The notes beneath the pieces are model-generated. The model was not told the DNA's origin, did no database searches, and worked only from the letters and a program-made list of their open reading frames with translations. Both the position numbers and the translations under genes were made by a program. From Patescibacteria group bacterium UBA6816 (GTDB taxonomy: Bacteria; Patescibacteriota; Patescibacteriia; UBA2591; UBA6264): a stretch of 6,605 nucleotides of DNA. Location of the stretch: NCBI GenBank assembly GCA_002452615.1, contig DKES01000024.1, positions 298 to 6,902 of the forward strand. The letters are read 5' to 3'. Positions 1-4,914 of the stretch are shown here, piece after piece. Position 1 is the stretch's first letter. Every line of letters starts with the position of its first letter.

Positions 1-27
1 AAATTTTGGGGTCAGACCCCAAAATTT
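1..27. repeat. Perfect 27-nt palindrome (REP-like or intergenic hairpin)
   Basis: Two 13-nt arms (AAATTTTGGGGTC and its exact complement) flank a single central A. As RNA it would form a strong hairpin with a loop of about 5 nt. The arm core GACCCCAAAA occurs again at 4135-4144 in the second repeat patch of this window. No T-run follows on the plus strand, so it is not a textbook intrinsic terminator, although it could still end transcription from a gene left of the window. It resembles the palindromes I associate with REP/RAYT (Y1 transposase) systems, but no transposase gene is present here. Confidence 0.6.
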
Positions 28-35
28 GCCTCTTG

Positions 36-60
36 AAAGTCCGCTCCCAATGCGGAATTT
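36..60. repeat. Small imperfect hairpin in leader region
   Basis: TCCGC (40-44) pairs with GCGGA (52-56) around a 7-nt loop. After one mismatch, AAA (36-38) pairs with TTT (58-60). It lies between the terminal palindrome and the polysaccharide gene, and its role is unknown. Confidence 0.3.
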
Positions 61-73
61 AGGACGATTTTTG

Positions 74-87
74 AAAATGTACATTTT
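74..87. promoter_or_regulatory. 14-bp perfect palindrome upstream of first gene (possible operator)
   Basis: AAAATGTACATTTT is a perfect dyad 40 bp upstream of the ATG at 128. Its size and position suit a dimeric regulator site. The region is so AT-rich that a chance palindrome is possible, and I found no convincing -35/-10 pair beside it. Confidence 0.25.
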
Positions 88-127
88 TGGTCACTTTTTT
101 AAAAATATCAATTCCTAATAGGATTTT

Positions 128-1615
128 ATGAATATTAATATTAAAAAATTAACAGAAAAAATAAATTTGACCAAGGTAAGCGTGGTGGTGTTTATTTTTT
201 TTCTAACCCAGGTTTTTTCTTATCTGGGCTATGCTTTTCCGGTTTGGTCAGGAATTTTTTTCTGGTTGATTATTTTAAGCGCTTTGGCTTTGGCAATTAA
301 AAAAACAGAATATGGATTCTGTTTTTTACTCTTTGAATTTTTTTTAGGTCATGAAGGACATTTGTTTGAATTTGCCGGGATTTCTTTAAGGTTGGCTTTG
401 TTTTTAGGTTTAATGTTAGTTTGGGGAATAAAAAAGATTATTAAAAAACAAGGAATAGATTTTTTAAAAAATTCACTAAAAGACCCCGGCTTAGCTGTTT
501 TCTGGTTATTATTATTAGTGGTTGCCTTGTCTTTTTTTCAGGGTTTAATTAGGCATACCCCTAATTTAGTTTTTAAGGATTTTATTAATTATGCTTATTT
601 AATTTTAATTTTTCCTTTTTTAGAAATTTTTAAAGATAAACAAGTTCGGCAGAAATTTTTTATTTTAGCCAGTGGAGCAATTATTGGTTTAAGTTTTTTA
701 ACTTTAATTATTTTTATTTTAACGGCTTTGGGAAAAGTCCAAATTCATGACCAATTTTATTGGTGGTGGAGAGGAACTCTTGTTGGTAAAATTACTGATG
801 CTGGTAATAATTTTTGGCGAATTGTTACCCCGGCTCATTTATTAGTTTTACCTGGTTTTATGGTCGCGTTGAGTTTTTTAATTAGAAAAAGAATTAGCCA
901 GAATTTTAAAAAAATTAGTCAAAATTTTAGAAAAATTATATTTTTTTTAGTTAGCGGAGCCAGTTTAGCTTTGGTCATTAATTTTTCCCGGGCTTATTTT
1001 TTAGGCATTCTTGGTGGTTTAGTTTTTTTAAAAAAGAATGTTAATTATGTAAAATGGCTAAAATTTACCCTTTTGGTTATTTTAATTTTAATAATTGAAT
1101 TTGTATTAATTTTTAGTTTAGTTAGTGGAGGAAAAATAGGGGAGAGTTTAAGAGTTTTTACAGGTAGAATGGGAACAGTGATTCAGCCGGAAGGAGAAGC
1201 TAGTTCTTTAACTCGGATGAATATTTTACCTCGCTTATGGGAAAAAATTAAAATTGCCCCTCTTTTTGGCCAGGGCTTAGGCGCTACAGTGGGAGTTTTT
1301 GACGCGGTGATTAATCGGGAGAAAATTACTTTTCATTTGGATTGGGGTTATTTTGAAATGTGGCACGAGATAGGATTATTTGGTCTGGTTGTTTATGGTC
1401 TCCTTATTTTTTATCTTTTTTATTTTTCTTTTAAAAAAATTAAAGATTTAGGAAAGGAGAGTCAAGAAGCTAGTTTAATTTTAGGTTTATTAGCTGGTTT
1501 AATTAGCTTATTAATCGCTAATTTAACTGCCCCAGTTTTATTTCATTCTTTAGGTGTATTTTATTTTGTTTTAACTTGGTCTTTAGTTTTTAATCTTAAA
1601 AAAAATGACCTCTAA
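128..1615 (+). CDS. O-antigen ligase/polymerase-like membrane protein (Wzy_C family)
   Basis: This 495-residue protein is largely hydrophobic, with about 11-12 likely membrane segments, for example near residues 17-38, 42-58, 122-140, 152-167, 177-201, 236-252, 270-286, 311-333, 415-436 and 447-490. The Wzy_C-type signature is present: SRAYFLG at 287-293, a hydrophilic extracytoplasmic stretch at about 335-412 containing R363, FGQGLGA at 380-386, H403 and H413, then GLFGL opening the last membrane block. Proteins of this family polymerise or transfer lipid-linked glycans on the outer face of the membrane. The ATG at 128 follows a weak GGA at short spacing. The gene overlaps the next glycosyltransferase by 11 nt, implying co-transcription. 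Polymerase and ligase cannot be told apart from sequence, and the substrate is unknown. Confidence 0.85.
   Translation: MNINIKKLTEKINLTKVSVVVFIFFLTQVFSYLGYAFPVWSGIFFWLIILSALALAIKKTEYGFCFLLFEFFLGHEGHLFEFAGISLRLALFLGLMLVWGIKKIIKKQGIDFLKNSLKDPGLAVFWLLLLVVALSFFQGLIRHTPNLVFKDFINYAYLILIFPFLEIFKDKQVRQKFFILASGAIIGLSFLTLIIFILTALGKVQIHDQFYWWWRGTLVGKITDAGNNFWRIVTPAHLLVLPGFMVALSFLIRKRISQNFKKISQNFRKIIFFLVSGASLALVINFSRAYFLGILGGLVFLKKNVNYVKWLKFTLLVILILIIEFVLIFSLVSGGKIGESLRVFTGRMGTVIQPEGEASSLTRMNILPRLWEKIKIAPLFGQGLGATVGVFDAVINREKITFHLDWGYFEMWHEIGLFGLVVYGLLIFYLFYFSFKKIKDLGKESQEASLILGLLAGLISLLIANLTAPVLFHSLGVFYFVLTWSLVFNLKKNDL
893..934 (+). repeat. Imperfect 21-nt tandem duplication inside membrane protein gene
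   Basis: Units 893-913 and 914-934 match at 18 of 21 bases and encode ISQNFKK and ISQNFRK (residues 256-269). The lysine/arginine-rich copies sit in a predicted loop between two membrane segments, so a change of one unit would be tolerated. This is probably a local slippage duplication. Confidence 0.6.
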
Positions 1616-2768
1616 ATTAATTGTTCAAATTGTTACTTGGAATAGCGATAAATTTTTAAAAGATTGTTTGGATTCTTTACTTTCACAAGATTATCGTAAT
1701 TTTTCTATTTTAATTATTGATAATGGTTCCCAAGATAAGACGCGGGAGATTTTTAAAAAAGATTATTCCACTGAACAAATTAAAAAAAGATTTAAACGTC
1801 GCTTAACTAAAATTTTTGTTTTAGAGAATAATAAAAATTTAGGATTTTCCCGGGCTCACAATCAGGGCCTGCACTTAATGTCTTCAGAATTTGTTTTGGT
1901 TATGAATCCAGATATTATTTTAGAAAATAATTTTTTAAGTAATTTAATGGCGCGAGCAGAAAAAGAAACAGGAGTAGGAAGTTTTAGCGGTAAATTATTA
2001 CAAATAAAATCAGGGATGCAAGATTATGAAAAATATATTAAAACAGAAATTATTGATAGCACTGGTTTACAGGTTTTAAAAAATCGTCATTTTATTGACC
2101 GCGGGCAAGGGAAAAAAGACACGGGGCAATATGACCAACAAATAGATATTTTTGGTGTTTCCGGGGCTTGTGCTCTTTATCGAAGAAAAGCTTTAGAAGA
2201 AATTAAATTACCCCAGATAGATGTTGCCCGCCTTCGCCCTCGCCAAACTCGGGCTTCGGCGGACGCTCAATTTTCTAACCAAATCAAAGATTTGGAGAAA
2301 ATTGGCGAATATTTTGACAAAAAGTTTTTTGCTTATCAAGAAGACATGGATGTGGCTTGGCGCTTACAATTAAAAAATTGGTCTTGTTTATATGTTCCGG
2401 AGGCAAAAGCTTATCATTTTCGGGGGACGGGATTAAAACAAGAACCAAGTTTAAAAGAAATTCTTAAAGGACATCGCCACCGGTCGGCTCAGGTAGAATT
2501 TTATTCTTATCGCAATCATTTATGGCTTTTATTAAAAAATAGTTATTGGTCTAATATTTTATTACACTTGGGTTGGATATTGTTTTATCAATTAAGCAAA
2601 GAACTTTATTTATTGATTTTTAAGCCCCGAGTTCTTTTTCGCGCCAGCGGTTCTTTTTGGCGTTCTTATCAAGAGATGTTAAAAAAAAGAAAAATGATTA
2701 TAAAACAAGCAGTTCAAAGCCCTAAAGAAATGAGAATTTGGTTTAAATCAGCTCGTTTTTATCAATAA
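1605..2768 (+). CDS. Family 2 glycosyltransferase (GT-A fold) with in-frame insertion
   Basis: This cytoplasmic or membrane-associated sugar transferase has 387 residues. GT2 landmarks appear in order: VTWNSDKFLKDCLDSL (10-25), LIIDNGSQD (37-45) for nucleotide-sugar binding, NKNLGFSRAHNQG (77-89), the metal-binding NPD (101-103), FGVSGACALYRR (183-194) and the acceptor-side AYQEDMDVAWR (243-253). It resembles rhamnosyltransferase-like COG1216 proteins; donor and acceptor are unknown. The family normally runs from the ALEEI helix straight into the GEYFDKKFFAY segment. Here about 33 extra residues (about 201-233) intervene, encoded partly by a GC-rich palindrome. A hydrophobic stretch at about 316-338 may touch the membrane. 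The start overlaps the end of the Wzy-like gene, and the next glycosyltransferase follows after 9 nt. Confidence 0.9.
   Translation: MTSKLIVQIVTWNSDKFLKDCLDSLLSQDYRNFSILIIDNGSQDKTREIFKKDYSTEQIKKRFKRRLTKIFVLENNKNLGFSRAHNQGLHLMSSEFVLVMNPDIILENNFLSNLMARAEKETGVGSFSGKLLQIKSGMQDYEKYIKTEIIDSTGLQVLKNRHFIDRGQGKKDTGQYDQQIDIFGVSGACALYRRKALEEIKLPQIDVARLRPRQTRASADAQFSNQIKDLEKIGEYFDKKFFAYQEDMDVAWRLQLKNWSCLYVPEAKAYHFRGTGLKQEPSLKEILKGHRHRSAQVEFYSYRNHLWLLLKNSYWSNILLHLGWILFYQLSKELYLLIFKPRVLFRASGSFWRSYQEMLKKRKMIIKQAVQSPKEMRIWFKSARFYQ
2205..2303 (+). repeat. Palindromic, GC-rich in-frame insertion within glycosyltransferase gene
   Basis: The core at 2226-2266 has 31 G/C in 41 bases, inside a strongly AT-rich gene. 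CCGCC (2228-2232) pairs with GGCGG (2258-2262). After a symmetric TTC/TTC internal loop, GCCC (2236-2239) pairs with GGGC (2251-2254). A second perfect hairpin follows: CCAAATC (2279-2285), loop AAA, GATTTGG (2289-2295). The flanks encode LEEI (197-200) and LEKI (230-233), a possible imperfect duplication 99 nt apart. The segment keeps the reading frame and encodes the arginine/alanine-rich ARLRPRQTRASADAQ. The boundaries are estimates. I remember similar GC-rich CGCCTTCG/CTTCGGCGG palindromes dispersed in Patescibacteria, but this needs a search. Confidence 0.55.
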
Positions 2769-2777
2769 AAAATATTT

Positions 2778-3584
2778 ATGCTTTCTATTATTATCCTCAA
2801 TTATAATCAAGCGGATTTTTGCCGAATTTGTTTATCTAATTTAAAAAAAGCTCAAATTAAATTGGATTATGAGATTATATTAGTGGATAATAATTCATCC
2901 AATAAGAATAAAATTAAATTAACAGAGTTAAAGGATAATTTTCCCAAGGTCAGATTTATTTTTAATTCTCAGAATTTAGGTTTTGCTCAAGCTAATAATT
3001 TAGCCGTGGCCAAAGCAAGGGGAGAATATATTTTAATTTTAAATCCCGATGTGATTGTTTCTCCCGGGGCTATAGAAAAATTATATCATTTTTTAAAAAA
3101 AGACCCTTTAATTGGAGTAATTGGCCCTCAACTTTTAAACCCTGATAAATCTATTCAATCTTCTTGTTATTGTTTTCCTAAAATATATACTCCTTTTGTG
3201 AGAAGAACTTGTTTGGGAAAATATCCCCCTTTTAAAAAAGAATTAAAGCGTTATTTAATGCAGGATTTTAATCATCAAGAAATAAAAACAGTTGATTGGT
3301 TAATGGGCGCTTGTTTAATGTTTAAAAAAGAAGTTTTTTTAAAGGTTAAAGGATTTGACCAGAGATATTTTCTTTATTTTGAAGATGTTGATTTTTGTCG
3401 TCAGTTAAATCAGTCTGGTTATCAAGTAGTTTATTATCCTGAGTCTAAGATGATTCATTTTCATCAACGACTTTCCGCCGAAGAAAGAAGTTTTAAAGCC
3501 CTTTTTAAAAAAATTACCTGGATTCATGTTATTAGCGCGGTAAAATATTTTTGGAAATGGAAAGGAAAAAATAGACAAAATTAA
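2778..3584 (+). CDS. Family 2 glycosyltransferase (COG1216, rhamnosyltransferase-like)
   Basis: This 268-residue protein shows a complete GT-A catalytic domain: IIILNYNQADFC (4-15), the nucleotide-binding ILVDNNSS (34-41), NSQNLGFAQANNLAV (63-77), the metal-binding NPD (89-91), GPQLLNPDKS (116-125), WLMGACLMFKKEVF (174-187) and FDQRYFLYFEDVDFCRQL (193-210), followed by an HFH near 227-229. No long hydrophobic tail is seen beyond a mildly hydrophobic end. It lies 9 nt after the previous glycosyltransferase and is its paralogue without the insertion, so it is a useful reference for where the insertion falls. It probably adds a sugar to the same lipid-linked glycan; the sugar cannot be named from sequence. 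Confidence 0.92.
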   Translation: MLSIIILNYNQADFCRICLSNLKKAQIKLDYEIILVDNNSSNKNKIKLTELKDNFPKVRFIFNSQNLGFAQANNLAVAKARGEYILILNPDVIVSPGAIEKLYHFLKKDPLIGVIGPQLLNPDKSIQSSCYCFPKIYTPFVRRTCLGKYPPFKKELKRYLMQDFNHQEIKTVDWLMGACLMFKKEVFLKVKGFDQRYFLYFEDVDFCRQLNQSGYQVVYYPESKMIHFHQRLSAEERSFKALFKKITWIHVISAVKYFWKWKGKNRQN

Positions 3585-3599
3585 AAAATCTGTTAAAAT
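3572..3599 (+). promoter_or_regulatory. Candidate sigma70-type promoter for tRNA-Gln
   Basis: TAGACA at 3572-3577 matches TTGACA at 5 of 6 positions. A 16-bp spacer leads to TAAAAT at 3594-3599, a 5-of-6 match to TATAAT, preceded by an extended -10 TG at 3591-3592. The -35 lies within the last codons of the glycosyltransferase gene. Transcription would start near 3606, about 40 nt before the mature tRNA. The AT-rich setting raises the chance of a spurious match. Confidence 0.45.
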
Positions 3600-3646
3600 A
3601 TAAATAGCAATTAGAGATTGTTTGTAAAGTATCTAATTAAAAATTT

Positions 3647-3720
3647 TCGGGGGTCGTCTAATGGCAGGACACTAGGTTTTGGTCCTAGGAATCGGGGTTC
3701 GAATCCCTGCCCCCGAGCCA
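3647..3720 (+). tRNA. tRNA-Gln (anticodon TTG), CCA encoded
   Basis: A full cloverleaf can be drawn by hand. The acceptor stem pairs TCGGGGG (3647-3653) with CCCCCGA (3710-3716). The D stem pairs 3656-3659 with 3667-3670, ending in a T-G pair. The anticodon stem pairs CTAGG (3672-3676) with CCTAG (3684-3688) around loop TTTTGGT, with anticodon TTG at 3679-3681. The T stem pairs CGGGG (3693-3697) with CCCTG (3705-3709) around TTCGAAT. The discriminator base is G (3717) and CCA is encoded at 3718-3720. It reads CAA, and CAG by wobble. Nothing suggests it is broken. A palindrome starts inside its CCA. Confidence 0.97.
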
Positions 3721-3747
3721 TAAATCAGAACGAAGTTCTGATTTATG
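3719..3747. repeat. Perfect 13-bp hairpin starting in the tRNA CCA
   Basis: Arm 3719-3731 (CATAAATCAGAAC) pairs exactly with 3735-3747 around a GAA triloop. The outermost C and A belong to the CCA of tRNA-Gln. No T-run follows, so this is not a standard intrinsic terminator. It could end or slow transcription, guide 3' processing, or be the recognition end of an inserted element. Confidence 0.75.
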
Positions 3748-3777
3748 CCGTGAACCGAATTTATTCCGGTTCACGGC
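3747..3777. repeat. Second hairpin, 11 bp, GC-rich arms
   Basis: GCCGTGAACCG (3747-3757) pairs with CGGTTCACGGC (3767-3777). The 9-nt loop can close further through GAAT/ATTC-type pairing with one bulged C. It shares base 3747 with the preceding hairpin, so the two form a back-to-back pair between the tRNA and the nuclease gene. Confidence 0.75.
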
Positions 3778-3799
3778 GCAACAATTATTTAACACCAAA

Positions 3800-4063
3800 A
3801 TGCCAGTTCAGTTTTATTATGTCTATATTCTTTTAAGTATTCGTGATAAGAAGTTTTATATCGGATTAACTAACGACTTGAAAAGGAGATTATCAGAACA
3901 TAAACAAGGTAAAAATGTTTCTACTGCAAAGCGTTTACCAGTTAAACTTATTTTCTACGAATCCTTTATTTCGGAAAAAGACGCCCGAAGAAGGGAAAAA
4001 TACTTTAAAACAACCAAAGGAAAGAAAACAATAAGATTAATGTTTCCCTTAACATTAATCTAG
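3800..4063 (+). CDS. Small GIY-YIG endonuclease (URI/COG2827-like)
   Basis: This 87-residue protein is a single GIY-YIG nuclease domain, the usual size for the stand-alone URI/YhbQ-like group. Visible landmarks are FYYVYIL (5-11) for the GIY strand, FYIG (19-22) for YIG, LKRRLSEH (27-34) with the catalytic arginine (29 or 30), and KDARRREKYFK (60-70) with the likely metal-binding Glu66. The conserved STAKRLPVKLIFYES (41-55) lies between. ATG 3800 is chosen because only a few residues precede the domain; no Shine-Dalgarno is seen. Such domains cut DNA, but the role of the short chromosomal ones is unclear. It starts 80 nt after tRNA-Gln behind two hairpins, has no evident promoter of its own, and may be read from the tRNA promoter. 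A hairpin covers its last codons and stop. Confidence 0.9.
   Translation: MPVQFYYVYILLSIRDKKFYIGLTNDLKRRLSEHKQGKNVSTAKRLPVKLIFYESFISEKDARRREKYFKTTKGKKTIRLMFPLTLI
4034..4061. repeat. Perfect 11-bp hairpin over the 3' end of the GIY-YIG gene
   Basis: AGATTAATGTT (4034-4044) pairs with AACATTAATCT (4051-4061) around a 6-nt loop. It covers the final codons and the first base of the TAG stop. No T-run follows on the plus strand; on the minus strand the downstream side is T-rich. It could be a terminator or a distal end of the nuclease cassette. Confidence 0.65.
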
Positions 4064-4080
4064 ATATAACAAAATTAAAA

Positions 4081-4104
4081 ACTACTTCAAATGAATAAAG
4101 TAGT
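4081..4104. repeat. 7-bp hairpin downstream of GIY-YIG gene
   Basis: ACTACTT (4081-4087) pairs with AAGTAGT (4098-4104) around a 10-nt AT-rich loop. It may be a weak transcription end for the nuclease gene or part of the same palindrome-bounded cassette. Between it and 4131 I see nothing else. Confidence 0.35.
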
Positions 4105-4130
4105 CAAAATTAGTTTATCTCGGTGATTCT

Positions 4131-4185
4131 TTTGGACCCCAAAAAGGTTCCTGACACCTTTTTCCTGACACCTTTTTCCCTTTTT
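4131..4185. repeat. REP-like repeat patch with hairpin and 14-nt tandem repeat
   Basis: AAAAAGGT (4141-4148) pairs with ACCTTTTT (4156-4163) around TCCTGAC. The 14-nt unit CCTGACACCTTTTT occurs twice head to tail (4150-4163 and 4164-4177). The left part GACCCCAAAA (4135-4144) repeats the core of the palindrome at 1-27. Motifs of the form GGGGTC...GACCCC and AAGGTTCCTGACACCTT are, from memory, typical of REP elements linked to Y1 (RAYT) transposases; no such gene is here. The patch abuts the truncated helix-turn-helix gene, so it probably marks an insertion or deletion junction. Confidence 0.55.
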
Positions 4186-4299
4186 CTACTACATACGATT
4201 GCGAAAATAGAAGCGGGAGCAACACCAAACCCGACCATTGATACTGTAAAAAAAATTGCGGACGCTCTCGGCGTTTCGCTTGATGATTTAATGAAATAA
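4186..4299 (+). pseudogene. 3' remnant of XRE/Cro-type helix-turn-helix regulator gene
   Basis: The frame ending at TAA 4297-4299 encodes LLHTIAKIEAGATPNP followed by TIDTVKKIADALGVSLDDLMK. This is the second half of a classic HTH_3 domain: end of the recognition helix (TIAKIEAG), the NPTIDTVKKIADALGVS helix pair, and the typical end. The N-terminal half (helices 1-2, about 35 residues) is absent; upstream in frame is REP-like sequence that does not resemble protein. A GTG at 4123 could open a 58-codon frame, but its first 21 residues are translated repeat, so I consider the gene broken. The stop is 4 nt before the next ATG, so the intact gene was probably the first gene and regulator of the downstream set. 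Confidence 0.75.
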
Positions 4300-4303
4300 A
4301 AAT

Positions 4304-4906
4304 ATGAAAGGAATTATTTACATAATGACAACAGCCGTTTCTGGTTTGATAAAAATAGGTCAAACTGGCCCTACTAATTTCCAAGAACGAATGCGTTTTC
4401 TTGAGGCAAATGGCTACTATAATGTTTCCGGTCTCAAAAGATTTTTTGCGATTGAACTTGAAGATTACAACGACAAAGAAAATCTTTTAAAGGAAATTTT
4501 TAACAAACATCGGGTTGGGGATAGTGAATTATTTGCTCTTGATTATGATTTAGTGCGACAACTTTTGTTATCATTCGAGGGTAAAGTGATATATCCAAAA
4601 GATGTAAACAAAGAAAAGGAGTTTGACGAAGTTTCAAAAGCGAGAGAGCAAGGAGTACAATTTAGTTTTTATAAAAAAGGAATTAAGAACGGAGAAGAAA
4701 TTGTTTTTATAGCTGATAAAGAAATCACTGCGAAAGTGGTTGGCGAGCGCGAAGTAGAATATGGCGAACAGACTTGGAAACTTTCGCCATTGACATACAA
4801 GATATACGAGCAAAAGGGAGAATTAAATCCTAGCGGTGCATACCAAGGCGCCGCTTATTGGCAATATAAAGGCAAACGATTAAGAGACTTGCCGGATCTT
4901 AATTGA
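4304..4906 (+). CDS. GIY-YIG (T5orf172-like) protein with RAMA/DUF4357-like C-terminus
   Basis: This protein has 200 residues. The N-terminus (about 1-95) has GIY-YIG-like features: GIIYIMTT (3-10), LIKIGQTG (15-22) in place of YIG, the candidate catalytic Arg29 in FQERMRFLE, and KENLLKEIFNKHR (58-70) with a candidate metal-binding Glu, followed by ELF (75-77). This pattern fits T5orf172-type domains. A charged linker leads to about 119-198, where FIADKEITAKVVGEREVEYG (135-154), SPLTYKIYEQKG (161-172) and SGAYQGAAYWQYKGKRL (177-193) look like the RAMA/DUF4357 module. That module is found with restriction enzymes and methylases and is thought to sense DNA modification. This fits a modification-linked nuclease beside the type III methyltransferase. 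It is the only gene here ending in TGA. The domain names are from motif reading, not a profile search. Confidence 0.7.
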   Translation: MKGIIYIMTTAVSGLIKIGQTGPTNFQERMRFLEANGYYNVSGLKRFFAIELEDYNDKENLLKEIFNKHRVGDSELFALDYDLVRQLLLSFEGKVIYPKDVNKEKEFDEVSKAREQGVQFSFYKKGIKNGEEIVFIADKEITAKVVGEREVEYGEQTWKLSPLTYKIYEQKGELNPSGAYQGAAYWQYKGKRLRDLPDLN

Positions 4907-4914
4907 ATATAATT

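Noticed and set aside
3618..3836. 72-codon plus-strand frame across the tRNA
   Set aside because: It is translated tRNA-Gln and hairpin sequence (SSNGRT...GSNPCP is the usual signature of a translated tRNA), so it is not a gene. It overlaps the true GIY-YIG start in another frame.
4134..4185. CRISPR-like repeat array
   Set aside because: There are only two directly abutting 14-nt units with no spacers and no cas genes in the window; it is a tandem repeat in a REP-like patch.
4123..4299. Functional 58-codon HTH protein from GTG 4123
   Set aside because: Its first 21 residues are translated repeat DNA, and half of the HTH domain, including helices 1-2, is missing.
3721..4303. Integrase-type att site duplication of the tRNA 3' end
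   Set aside because: I found no second copy of the T-arm or acceptor sequence (for example CCCCCGAGCCA) downstream in the window and no integrase gene.
4115..4384. 89-codon minus-strand frame
   Set aside because: It is antisense to the REP patch, the HTH remnant and the start of the GIY-YIG/RAMA gene. The protein pattern is low-complexity translated repeat with no family resemblance.
4904..4912. TGA recoded as glycine (Gracilibacteria/Absconditabacteria code)
   Set aside because: Only one gene ends in TGA, and it is followed two codons later by TAA, so a reassigned TGA would be nearly invisible. However, no gene has an in-frame internal TGA, and the one internal stop seen is TAA. The standard code is sufficient.
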